From the NCBI GenBank assembly GCA_944323285.1, contig CALURV010000007.1, positions 1 to 52,244 of the forward strand: a stretch of DNA of 52,244 bases. Direction: 5' to 3'. Of this stretch, positions 8,109 through 15,972 are shown in pieces. A model generated the notes under the pieces. It made no database searches and was not told where the DNA came from. It saw nothing but the letters and a program-made list of their open reading frames with translations. The stretch's first letter is position 1, and every line of letters starts with the position of its first letter. The DNA comes from Candidatus Gastranaerophilales bacterium (GTDB taxonomy: Bacteria > Cyanobacteriota > Vampirovibrionia > Gastranaerophilales > Gastranaerophilaceae). Position numbers and translations under genes: made by a program.

Positions 8109-10949
8109 ATGGCAGAGAGTACAACAAAAAGCGATTATAAAGACAGTATCAACTTACCGAAAACAACATTGGAAATGCGTGCAAATGCTGCGCAAAAAGA
8201 ACCTTTAACTCAAAAATTCTGGGAAGATAATAAAATTTATGAAAAAAGTGTTAAACAAAGAGATAAAATAAATAAGTTTATTCTGCATGATGGTCCGCCT
8301 TATTTAAGCTCAGGTAAAATACATATTGGAACAGCTTTAAATAAAATTTTAAAAGATATAATACTAAAATATAAAGCGCAAAGAGGGTTTTATGCTCCTT
8401 ATATACCTGGTTATGATGCCCATGGACTCCCTATTGAAAATGCTGTAGTAAAAACTATTAAAGGCGGAAGAGAAGCGCTGACTTCGGGTGAATTAAGAGC
8501 TAAATGCAGAGAATTTGCACTGGAAAATCTTAAAGGTCAAGAATCTGAGTTTAAAAGACTCGGGGTTTGGGGTAATTGGGAAAAACCATATCTAACAATT
8601 GCTCCTGATTTTGAAGCTGAACAAATTAGAGTCTTTGGTGAAATGTATAAAAAAGGCTATATTCAAAAAGGTTTAAAACCTGTTTATTGGTGTGCCTCTT
8701 GTGAAACTGCTTTAGCTGAAGCAGAAGTTGAATATGCTGATCATACATCTACTAGTATTTATGTTCGTTTTAAATTTGATAATAAAGACCAAGAAAAAGT
8801 TTATTCACTAATTAATGAAAAATCGGAAAAAGATTTATATGTTGTAATTTGGACAACAACTCCCTGGACTATTCCATCTAATTTAGCTGTTTGTTTAAAT
8901 GCAAGACTTGAATATACTGTTTTTGAATATAAAAATGACAGATACATTGTAGCAACAGAACTGTTACATAATTTCTTAAAAGATGTTTCTTGGGAAGAAT
9001 CAGATATTAAATCAATCGGAACTTTTAAAGGGGTTGAAATAGAAAACTTTAACGTATTTCATCCTTTATATAATAGATTTAGCCGTATAATTCTTGGGGA
9101 TCACGTTACATTAGATGCAGGTACAGGATGCGTTCATACAGCACCTGGACACGGTCTTGAAGACTGGGAAGTTTGCCAAAAATATGGCATTGAAACACTT
9201 TCTCCTCTTGATTCTAAAGGTATTTGGAGAAAAAGTGATAAATTTGAAGACCCTGATTTAGAAGGTGTTCCATATTATAAAGGAAATGAAATCGTTATAA
9301 ATAAACTTGAAGAAAAATCTGCACTCTTAGCCAAACAAGATATAACTCACAGTTATCCTCACTGCTGGAGATGTAAAAAACCTGTTATTTATAGAGCAAC
9401 AGATCAATGGTTTGTTAAAGTTGATATGTTTAAAGACCAAACACTTGAAGCTATAAGGAATGTTAAATGGGTTCCTGCTGCTGGAGAAACAAGAATAACA
9501 AATATGGTCGAAAATCGCTCTGATTGGTGTATATCCCGTCAACGTGCATGGGGTGTTCCAATACCTGTTTTCTATTGTAAGGACTGCGGTGAGGTTATCG
9601 TTAATGATGAAACTATTAATCATGTTGCCAATTTATTTGAGAAAGAAAGTTCGGATGCTTGGGTAAATCATACAATTGAAGAACTTATGCCTAAAGGTTA
9701 TAAATGTCCTAAATGTGGCGGTGTCCATTTTAGGAAAGAAACTGACATTATGGATGTTTGGTTTGATTCAGGATGTACACATAGAGCGGTTGTTCAAAAA
9801 AGAACAGATGAACTTGGCGAGCTCCCTGTTGAAATGTATTTAGAAGGTTCTGACCAACATAGAGGCTGGTTCCAATCTTCTTTATTAACATCAGTTGCGA
9901 CAACCGGAAAAGCTCCGTACAAAACAGTATTAACTCACGGATTCGTTCTTGACGGCGAAGGCAGAAAAATGAGTAAATCTCTGGGTAATGTTGTTTTACC
10001 GCAAGAAGTTATTAAAGTGTACGGAACTGATGTATTAAGACTTTGGGCTGCTTCTATTGACTATCGAAATGATGTTAAAATTGGTGATACAATCATTAAA
10101 CAATTAGTAGAAATCTTTAAAAAGACAAGAAATACCGCAAGATTCTTACTTGGTAATTTATATGATTTTGACCCTAAAACAGATTATGTCAAATACGAAG
10201 ATTTAAAAGAAATTGATAAGTTTGCACTTCATAAACTAAATACATTAATTGCAAATGTTACAGAAGCATTTGATGAGTATGAATTTTACAGGTATTTCCA
10301 ATATCTTCAAAATTTTGCTGCTGTTGATTTAAGTTCTTTCTATTTAGATATTGTAAAAGACAGATTGTATACAAGCGGTAAAAAATCACTTTCAAGAAGA
10401 GCTTGTCAAACTGTACTTTATGAAATAGCTCAAGCTTTAACCAGAATTTTAGTTCCTGTTATGCCTCATCAGGCTGAAGATATTTGGATGAATACACCTG
10501 AAGCTCAAAAAGACGGATTAGAAAGTATTCTTCTTTCTGATTGGCCAAAAGTTAAAGCTGAATGGAATAATGAAGCTTTAGAAGAAGAATTTACTCAAAT
10601 ATTAAAGGTACGTGAAATCGTAACAAAAGCTATTGAACCTTTAAGAGCAGATAAGAAAATCGGAAGTTCTTTAGAAACTGCTGTTTATATTATTTCAAGT
10701 AATTCTGAATTATTGAAAAAATATGAAAAAGAGTTATGTAATATATTTATTACTTCTCAAGCTTTTGTTGTTAGTGAAAAACCGTCTGAAATTATGAATG
10801 AATATACAGAAGATGAATATAGCGTTTATGTAACAAAAGCATTAGGAGAAAAATGTGAACGCTGCTGGAAATATAGACCTTTGGGTAAAATTAAAGGCTA
10901 TGAAACTATATGTGAAGACTGCTACAATGCAGTTAAAAATCAAGACTAA
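8109..10949 (+). CDS. ileS: Isoleucyl-tRNA synthetase
   Basis: Charges tRNA-Ile and edits Val-tRNA-Ile. From the ATG at 8109 it is 946 aa, normal for the bacterial enzyme. Visible: class I HIGH box as HIGT at about 72-75, the CP1 editing insertion with 'WTTTPWTIPSN', the KMSKS loop 'KMSKSLGN' near 620, and a C-terminal zinc finger (CERCWKY...CEDC near 916-935). A GTG nine bases upstream (8100) keeps the frame, but AGGTGG at 8098-8103 is a good ribosome-binding site for the ATG at 8109 and overlaps that GTG, so 8109 is preferred. No T-box is apparent in the short leader. It is monocistronic and ends at a clear hairpin terminator. Confidence 0.98.
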   Translation: MAESTTKSDYKDSINLPKTTLEMRANAAQKEPLTQKFWEDNKIYEKSVKQRDKINKFILHDGPPYLSSGKIHIGTALNKILKDIILKYKAQRGFYAPYIPGYDAHGLPIENAVVKTIKGGREALTSGELRAKCREFALENLKGQESEFKRLGVWGNWEKPYLTIAPDFEAEQIRVFGEMYKKGYIQKGLKPVYWCASCETALAEAEVEYADHTSTSIYVRFKFDNKDQEKVYSLINEKSEKDLYVVIWTTTPWTIPSNLAVCLNARLEYTVFEYKNDRYIVATELLHNFLKDVSWEESDIKSIGTFKGVEIENFNVFHPLYNRFSRIILGDHVTLDAGTGCVHTAPGHGLEDWEVCQKYGIETLSPLDSKGIWRKSDKFEDPDLEGVPYYKGNEIVINKLEEKSALLAKQDITHSYPHCWRCKKPVIYRATDQWFVKVDMFKDQTLEAIRNVKWVPAAGETRITNMVENRSDWCISRQRAWGVPIPVFYCKDCGEVIVNDETINHVANLFEKESSDAWVNHTIEELMPKGYKCPKCGGVHFRKETDIMDVWFDSGCTHRAVVQKRTDELGELPVEMYLEGSDQHRGWFQSSLLTSVATTGKAPYKTVLTHGFVLDGEGRKMSKSLGNVVLPQEVIKVYGTDVLRLWAASIDYRNDVKIGDTIIKQLVEIFKKTRNTARFLLGNLYDFDPKTDYVKYEDLKEIDKFALHKLNTLIANVTEAFDEYEFYRYFQYLQNFAAVDLSSFYLDIVKDRLYTSGKKSLSRRACQTVLYEIAQALTRILVPVMPHQAEDIWMNTPEAQKDGLESILLSDWPKVKAEWNNEALEEEFTQILKVREIVTKAIEPLRADKKIGSSLETAVYIISSNSELLKKYEKELCNIFITSQAFVVSEKPSEIMNEYTEDEYSVYVTKALGEKCERCWKYRPLGKIKGYETICEDCYNAVKNQD

Positions 10950-10961
10950 TTAAAAATCCTA

Positions 10962-11001
10962 ATAAAAAAGCTGCTATTTTATATTTTAGTAGCTTTTTTA
11001 T
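10962..11001. terminator. Bidirectional rho-independent terminator after ileS
   Basis: Stem AAAAAAGCTGCTA (10964-10976) pairs with TAGTAGCTTTTTT (10987-10999), with one G-T wobble. It is flanked by an A-run and a T-run so it can work on both strands. It lies between ileS (ends 10949) and the convergent LOG-like gene (ends 11010). Confidence 0.85.
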
Positions 11002-11009
11002 TTATAATT

Positions 11010-11639
11010 TTACTTAAGTAAAGCTTCTATTTCTTCTTCCGTATCAACAACAGTAAACAATTCTTCAGGCGGACATTTGATTAATTTTGAATTATAAAGT
11101 TGTTGATATTGTTCTTGTAATCCCTTAAAGAAATCACGTCCGACCAATATTATTTTCTTTTTCTCTTCCGGTTTCCCATAATAATTTTTAGTAATTAATG
11201 TAGTAGCTTCTTGTAAAGTTGTTGAACTCCCCGGGAAAATAACAAAAATATCTGCGACACTAGCGAATTTTTCTATTCTGTCTGCTTCACTTTTTGATGT
11301 AGTTAAAGGAATACAATTATCTAAATCTTCATCACCCCAAAGAGGTTGAGCTATAATGGCAAGATTTTGTATGGGTTTGCCATTAGAATCTTTCTTTGAA
11401 TATATTTTCCCGGAATTATATGCGACTCCCATTATACCTGAATTTCCGCATCCATGTAAAAGATTCTTTTTGTTTTGAACCATACTTTTTGTTACAGATG
11501 CACAAAGATCCATATATTTCATTATTTCATCAGTGGATTTTGAACTTCCAAGAATTCCTATAGTATTTTCACGAGATTGTTTAGTGCAATATTGTGGATT
11601 TATGTTTATTGGAATATTTGATTTGAAACTTACTTTCAC
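11010..11639 (-). CDS. LOG/'lysine decarboxylase-like' Rossmann protein with altered motif
   Basis: This 209-aa protein has the layout of the LOG (cytokinin phosphoribohydrolase / TIGR00730) fold: 'IGILGSSK' near the start, 'GCGNSGIMGVAYNSG' around 63-77 (family: GGGxxGLMG), and 'IFPGSSTTLQEATT' near 135 in place of the signature PGGxGTxxE. Known LOG enzymes release free bases from nucleoside monophosphates. With two of the signature glycines replaced by Ser and Thr, activity here is uncertain. The predicted start is GTG (11639), preceded by GAGAGAAAA. The N-terminus reads MKVSFKSN, matching the 'SFK' motif at the front of other proteins in this window. Monocistronic, convergent with ileS. 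Confidence 0.7.
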   Translation of the reverse strand: MKVSFKSNIPININPQYCTKQSRENTIGILGSSKSTDEIMKYMDLCASVTKSMVQNKKNLLHGCGNSGIMGVAYNSGKIYSKKDSNGKPIQNLAIIAQPLWGDEDLDNCIPLTTSKSEADRIEKFASVADIFVIFPGSSTTLQEATTLITKNYYGKPEEKKKIILVGRDFFKGLQEQYQQLYNSKLIKCPPEELFTVVDTEEEIEALLK

Positions 11640-11653
11640 TTTTCTCTCTTTCT

Positions 11654-11692
11654 AAAAATTACTCAATTTAGATTAAGTGCGGTAATTTTTTT
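11654..11692 (-). terminator. Possible terminator downstream of the 134-aa gene
   Basis: On the minus strand AAATTACC... pairs with GGTAATTTT-like arms: plus-strand AAAAATTAC at 11654-11662 and GTAATTTTT at 11682-11690, with a ~19-nt loop. It lies just after the stop of the minus-strand gene ending at 11701. The stem is AT-rich and the loop long, so this is moderate evidence only. Confidence 0.45.
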
Positions 11693-11700
11693 ACAATTTC

Positions 11701-12105
11701 TTATATATTTCCATCTAATACTTTTTTTAGTTTTTTTAATGCATTATCAAAATTTGCCTGAAAATTTCCTTTTGATGATTTTAATATATGGCTTTTTCTC
11801 CTGCAAATATTTTCAGGTATTTTAACCGAAAATACTTCTTTGGTAAATGAATCAATATCAGATTGTCCTGGCTTATAAAAAATATTGAAATGGGGTATTT
11901 CTATATTATCGGGGAAAAGGTTAAAACCTCCGCCATTTGGGAAAAATTTTTTATTTAAAGCCATTCTCTCTGTTACATTTAGTTTGGCATCTTCTACTGC
12001 TTTTTCTAATGTTGCTCTTAATTCTACATTCTCTATTGTTTGCTTGGGATTATATCCTTTAATTAATCCCATAGGAATTACTTCCGCTACTCCTTTTACA
12101 TTCAT
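11701..12105 (-). CDS. Hypothetical protein, 134 aa
   Basis: I do not recognise this protein. It is soluble-looking, with no signal peptide or membrane segment. It starts MNVKGVAEVIPMG, has a predicted helix rich in Glu/Lys (residues 25-50), a Gly/Pro/Phe patch (FFPNGGGFNLFPDN near 53-66), and ends in a basic helix (ALKKLKKVLDG). The ATG follows AAGGACTTTAT, a good ribosome-binding site. Codon use matches the neighbours, and it stands alone between the LOG-like gene and the pseudopilin operon. It may be a lineage-specific protein. Coding status is supported by the ribosome-binding site and uninterrupted frame only. Confidence 0.7.
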   Translation of the reverse strand: MNVKGVAEVIPMGLIKGYNPKQTIENVELRATLEKAVEDAKLNVTERMALNKKFFPNGGGFNLFPDNIEIPHFNIFYKPGQSDIDSFTKEVFSVKIPENICRRKSHILKSSKGNFQANFDNALKKLKKVLDGNI

Positions 12106-12190
12106 ATAAAGTCCTTATATTATGTTCTGTTTTTATAATAATACTGAACATAAATATTTTTGATATTTTAATAATTTAAAATTTACAATT

Positions 12191-13231
12191 TTATAAATTA
12201 TATCTAAACAATGGCTTTATAGTTTCTACTTGGCATAAATCGAATCTTTTTTCATTATTTGAGGGTGGACATAATTCATTTTGATTAATTCCATAACAAT
12301 AATCAGTATATGTTGCTGTCCTATTTTGACCTAGCGATGCACAAAATGCTTCTCTATAACTAAATATTGCTAAATTAGTGTCAGAGTTTTTTATAGGAAC
12401 AACAGCATAGTTACATAATTGTATTGTTCCATCTTTTGTTTTCAAATAACAATCACTTGGAATACCTGAGGTGCGTTCTGAATTTTCATTATAATAATAT
12501 CCTTTTACTCTTGCAGTTAAATATTGTGCTGTCTTATCCCCTGTAATAGGTAAATTATCGGCTGCTACTCCGAGTGGATATACTTCTCCATTATCCATTA
12601 ACATAAAAGTTATAACATCTGGTGGTATTTTATTTGCAGATTTTTCTATTGTATTCGGTTTACTTTTTCCGTTTAAGTCTATTGCTATTAATCTGAAGCC
12701 ATATTCATCTGAAATTCTGGAGTTATATGCTCTTGATGTTATATAATATCTTTGTCCGTTTGTTGTTATATAATTTGGATTTAAATGATTGAAATCTGAA
12801 ATATACGGTTCATCTGTTTCTTCAGAAATTAAAGCTGTAAATAAATTTGTACAATTAGTGGCTCCTGTTGTATTTGACATTTCTACAAGGTTTTTACATA
12901 CAGTATTTGACCCAGAACCAACTTCTAATTGATTACAACTAGGGATTACTCCTCCCGCTTCTTCTTCCATTTGATCCGGCTTTAGTACATGTACACTGGT
13001 ACCATCACTTCTTCTGCATAATATTGTCGAAGATTCTGTTGTTTTTGCTGTTTGCCCTGATATTAATTCTCTTGCAATTGCTTGCATATTATTAAATGCA
13101 AAATAACTCAATGCTGTATATGATGTTCTAATTATTTTTAAGGTTTGAACTGATAATGCGAATATAATACCGATTACCATTATACAAATTAATACTTCGC
13201 CTAAAGTGAATCCTTTTCTAATTTTTTTCAT
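12191..13231 (-). CDS. Type IV pilin-like (pseudopilin) protein with prepilin signal
   Basis: The N-terminus MKKIRKG / FTLGEVL is a class III (prepilin peptidase) signal: Gly at -1, Phe at +1 and Glu at +5 of the mature protein. A ~22-residue hydrophobic helix follows (ICIMVIGIIFALSVQTLKII). The remaining ~300 residues form an exported domain with many cysteines (near 76, 99, 111, 122 and in the C-terminal third). It is larger than a major pilin and resembles minor pilins or pseudopilins of type IV pilus / type II secretion systems. It overlaps the upstream DUF3326 gene by 14 nt, so both are translated from one mRNA. No other pilus gene is in the window. A SigF-type sigma factor, which controls pilins in cyanobacteria, is 12 kb away. 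Confidence 0.82.
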   Translation of the reverse strand: MKKIRKGFTLGEVLICIMVIGIIFALSVQTLKIIRTSYTALSYFAFNNMQAIARELISGQTAKTTESSTILCRRSDGTSVHVLKPDQMEEEAGGVIPSCNQLEVGSGSNTVCKNLVEMSNTTGATNCTNLFTALISEETDEPYISDFNHLNPNYITTNGQRYYITSRAYNSRISDEYGFRLIAIDLNGKSKPNTIEKSANKIPPDVITFMLMDNGEVYPLGVAADNLPITGDKTAQYLTARVKGYYYNENSERTSGIPSDCYLKTKDGTIQLCNYAVVPIKNSDTNLAIFSYREAFCASLGQNRTATYTDYCYGINQNELCPPSNNEKRFDLCQVETIKPLFRYNL

Positions 13232-14234
13232 TAAATTTTTCCTTTAAAATTTTATGACACTCTTTATAACTCTCTATCTCTTTTATTATATCATTTTTAT
13301 TGATGCGGTATTTGTTTATTTTTAATACAGTATTATTCTCCTTTATTGCATATATTTTTATATTATTTTTTATTGCATTTGATATTATTGAAGAACCTAG
13401 AGAATTATATGGCATAATTAATGCTTTTACATCTTCTATGCAAATATACTGTTCCACTTTTTTATTAGAAAATAACGGTGCATTTTGTAGTCCTATTAAT
13501 AAACAAGGTAAAAAAGTAGGCGCTATATATTCTGCTGAAGCCTTTGCATCAACTATTTCTTTTGTTATAGTAATATCTTCAAAGGCAGGTGAATGTACAA
13601 CAGGTACTTTTAATTCTCTTGATAAGTAATGTGAAATAATTGCTTCTACTCCCCCTACAATATCAACACCTTCTCCGTCTTTATAATTATCATCAGGCGG
13701 TTCTTCAAATTTGCATACAACGGCTATTGTATTTGCGCCTCTCGCTATAAGTTTTTTACCTGCTTCCACTAAAGTTTTATTATTTCTTACACTGCCTGTT
13801 GATATTCCGCTCTCTGTATTATAAAATTCAACACCAACATCTTCTTTTGTTATTTCAAAACCTATTACATTTACTCCATAAATGGTTCTTACTGCATTAA
13901 TTGTATTAATGTGTACATTAATAATACCTTCTGATATGCTTCTATCAAAGATAACTCCGATTCTATTGTTAAATGAAGGAATTAAGTTTAAATTACCTTT
14001 AAAAAATTCAGTTAATGTCCATCCTTCAACATATAACATATTCTCGCTGATGCCTGAAAAACAAGCCGCATTTACTACATTCGGATTTACTATCACATTA
14101 AAATCTTTTGCAAACATCCTTGCATATTGTGAAGCATCTCCGGCATATCCGCCTATAGAAGCACCAATTCCCGTTGGTACTATAAAGGCTATTAAGGGTT
14201 TGTTTTTATCATATTTATAATTCAACATACTCAT
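13218..14234 (-). CDS. DUF3326 family protein
   Basis: A 338-aa soluble protein opening with 'LIAFIVPTGIGASIGGYAGDAS', which I recognise as the DUF3326 signature. From memory this family occurs mainly in cyanobacteria and plastids; its biochemical function is not known to me. Other visible segments are 'VIVNPNVVNAACFSGIS' (about 50-66), 'GVDIVGGVEAIISHYLSREL' and 'PVVHSPAFED'. It overlaps the UPF0173 gene upstream by 20 nt and the pseudopilin downstream by 14 nt, so these three form a tightly coupled minus-strand operon. The last ~60 residues are Lys/Asn/Ile-rich and less conserved-looking. Confidence 0.82.
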   Translation of the reverse strand: MSMLNYKYDKNKPLIAFIVPTGIGASIGGYAGDASQYARMFAKDFNVIVNPNVVNAACFSGISENMLYVEGWTLTEFFKGNLNLIPSFNNRIGVIFDRSISEGIINVHINTINAVRTIYGVNVIGFEITKEDVGVEFYNTESGISTGSVRNNKTLVEAGKKLIARGANTIAVVCKFEEPPDDNYKDGEGVDIVGGVEAIISHYLSRELKVPVVHSPAFEDITITKEIVDAKASAEYIAPTFLPCLLIGLQNAPLFSNKKVEQYICIEDVKALIMPYNSLGSSIISNAIKNNIKIYAIKENNTVLKINKYRINKNDIIKEIESYKECHKILKEKFNEKN

Positions 14235-14892
14235 TAGGCTTTAATGGAACACATTTTTGTCCTTGGGCTTCTATTAAATCAACAAATTCATCTACATTTA
14301 CTTTTATATTTGGAAATGTATTATAATGCATTGGTATTATTTCCATAGAAAATAACATTTTGGCTGCTGCTGCGGCTTCTTTTATATCCATAGTATAATA
14401 TCCGCCAATAGGTAAAAGAGCATAATATGGATTATATAACTCTCCAATGGCTGAAAACTCACTCATTAAGGCAGTATCACCGGCATGATATATTGTTGTC
14501 CCGTCTATATCAAATAACAAACTGGATGCTAAGCCGCCATATGCTAAATCAGGATTAGAACTGGAGTGTATAGCCGGCAGAAATCTTACACTTCCCCAAT
14601 TGAATTTTAAGCAACCTCCTATATTTACACCGATTGCTTTTGCTCCTTTTTCAATACAATAATTTGCAAGCTCAAATACTGCTATTATTGGTGCACCTGT
14701 ACTTTTAGATATAGCAATAGCATCTCCTATATGGTCTAAATGTGCATGGGTTAATACAATATGAGTTATTCTTTTTTTCTTATAATCAAAATTTGCAACA
14801 GGATTCCCTGTTATAAAAGGATCTATTAATATTCCATCCCAGTCTTTTTCAATAAAAAATGCACTATGCCCGATATAAGTTAATTTTCTCAT
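14215..14892 (-). CDS. UPF0173 metal-dependent hydrolase (metallo-beta-lactamase fold)
   Basis: 225 aa, the usual size of UPF0173 proteins. The MBL metal motif is HAHLDH (within THAHLDHIGD, residues ~49-54). Further metal ligands are plausible at 'HSSSNPD', 'YHAGDTAL' (~135) and 'PMHYNTFP' near the C-terminus. It starts MRKLTYIGHSAFFIE, typical of the family. It is expected to be a cytoplasmic Zn-dependent hydrolase of unknown substrate. Ribosome-binding site ATGGAGAAAT. It is the first gene of the operon with DUF3326 and the pseudopilin, and its 3' end overlaps DUF3326 by 20 nt. Confidence 0.9.
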   Translation of the reverse strand: MRKLTYIGHSAFFIEKDWDGILIDPFITGNPVANFDYKKKRITHIVLTHAHLDHIGDAIAISKSTGAPIIAVFELANYCIEKGAKAIGVNIGGCLKFNWGSVRFLPAIHSSSNPDLAYGGLASSLLFDIDGTTIYHAGDTALMSEFSAIGELYNPYYALLPIGGYYTMDIKEAAAAAKMLFSMEIIPMHYNTFPNIKVNVDEFVDLIEAQGQKCVPLKPNEYVEL

Positions 14893-14963
14893 ATTATTTC
14901 TCCATTTTTTTTTAATTCTATCAAATTATATAGAGAAATAAAATACTTTATATGATGTTTTTA

Positions 14964-15344
14964 CTAGCAGCAAAGAAATCTTTTTATTGTTTTGAATATT
15001 CCTTTTAGTTTATTTGAACATGGAATTAAGGCTTCAGTATGATATGGAATGTAGGAATTTATTATGTTCTGTGGAAGTTCCTCTCCTTTTTGCAATGTAA
15101 ACATAATAAATTCAATGTATTCATCTTGTTCATGTCTATATTGTGAATTTTTTTCCCTTATATCTTCATCTGCTTCAAGATGGCATAATGCGTGCCAGCT
15201 AGCTATTATTGTTTTATCATCACAATCTTTTGGAAATTTAGCTAAAGCTTCCTGCACTGAAATTCTTTTTGTAAGAACGCCAACAAAAAGTCTCGATACT
15301 CTTTTGCGTAACTGTGAATAATCTATATTTTCAGACTTGTGCAT
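14964..15344 (-). CDS. Hypothetical protein, 126 aa, partner of BlaI-like regulator
   Basis: Not recognised. Largely helical: 'YSQLRKRVSRLFVGVLTKRISVQEALAKFPKD' then a His/Glu-rich stretch 'WHALCHLEADEDIRE..SQYRHEQDEYIEFIMFTLQKGE', and a Lys/Phe-rich tail ending in Cys-Cys. There is no signal peptide or clear membrane segment. The start overlaps the end of the BlaI-like repressor gene by 22 nt, so the two are probably translationally coupled, and this protein may be the product that the regulator controls or senses with. It takes the place usually held by a BlaR/MecR-type M56 peptidase but has no resemblance to one. Confidence 0.72.
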   Translation of the reverse strand: MHKSENIDYSQLRKRVSRLFVGVLTKRISVQEALAKFPKDCDDKTIIASWHALCHLEADEDIREKNSQYRHEQDEYIEFIMFTLQKGEELPQNIINSYIPYHTEALIPCSNKLKGIFKTIKRFLCC

Positions 15345-15673
15345 TGTTTTTCTAATGCTCGCATTAATGACCTGATATCATTATTAAAATATTGTCCCGC
15401 AAGTTTGTTTATTGCATTTTCGGCCATTTTTTCCCTTGATTCAACAGACTTGTAGCAAAATTTTTTCCCACTCTTTTGTCTTTTTAATAAATTTTTATCT
15501 ACTAACCTGTCCATAACTGTTTTTACAGTTGTATAGGCTCTTATGTTACCTGAATTATTAATTTCTGATAATACTTCACTTACTGATATATTTTTTGTGC
15601 TTATGCCTTTTTTTTTCTTTTTCCATACGGCATTTAATTTTTCATTTTCTAAAGTCCCGTGTGTAAACGTCAT
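15323..15673 (-). CDS. BlaI/MecI/CopY-family transcriptional repressor
   Basis: 116 aa with the winged helix of the penicillinase-repressor family: 'KLNAVWKKKKKG-ISTKNISVSEVLSEIN', then 'AYTTVKTVMDRLVDKNLLKRQKSGKKFCYKS' (recognition helix and wing, about 47-78), then a short dimerisation helix. The family binds operators as dimers and is released by proteolysis or metal. The ATG follows AAGGAAGG. It overlaps the 126-aa unknown protein by 22 nt. The region upstream holds a copy of the dispersed repeat. There is no beta-lactamase, copper pump or M56 sensor protease nearby, so the controlled process is unknown. Confidence 0.85.
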   Translation of the reverse strand: MTFTHGTLENEKLNAVWKKKKKGISTKNISVSEVLSEINNSGNIRAYTTVKTVMDRLVDKNLLKRQKSGKKFCYKSVESREKMAENAINKLAGQYFNNDIRSLMRALEKQCTSLKI

Positions 15674-15792
15674 GAAATCCTTCCTTTTTATATTTAATTT
15701 ACTATATAAAATTCAAAAATAATAAACATCTAATTACTACTATTATAGCACTTGTTTTTCTAAATAACACTATTTTGTGAAATTATATTAAA

Positions 15793-15972
15793 TGTCCGAG
15801 AAAAAATTCACGATAAGCTGAAAGTGTGAGTGAAATTTTTTACAAAACGAACTAAAAACATTGTTTTTGAGTGAGCTTGTATCCGTAGTGAAACGAAGGT
15901 GTGCAGAGTTTTTAAAAAGTGAGTACTTCGTTAGCGAGGATGAGACGGTAACAAAGTTTGATACTAGATTAA
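15793..15972 (+). repeat. Dispersed ~180-bp intergenic repeat, copy 2 (full length)
   Basis: Same orientation and length as copy 1, from TGTCCGA to AGATTAA. The third hairpin is at 15925-15957 with arms ACTTCGTTA/TAACAAAGT and core GCGAGGATGAGACGG. It fills the gap between the start of the blaI-like gene (15673) and the 3' end of the helicase gene. The last bases of the repeat (TTA at 15969-15971) are the helicase stop codon on the minus strand. Confidence 0.92.
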
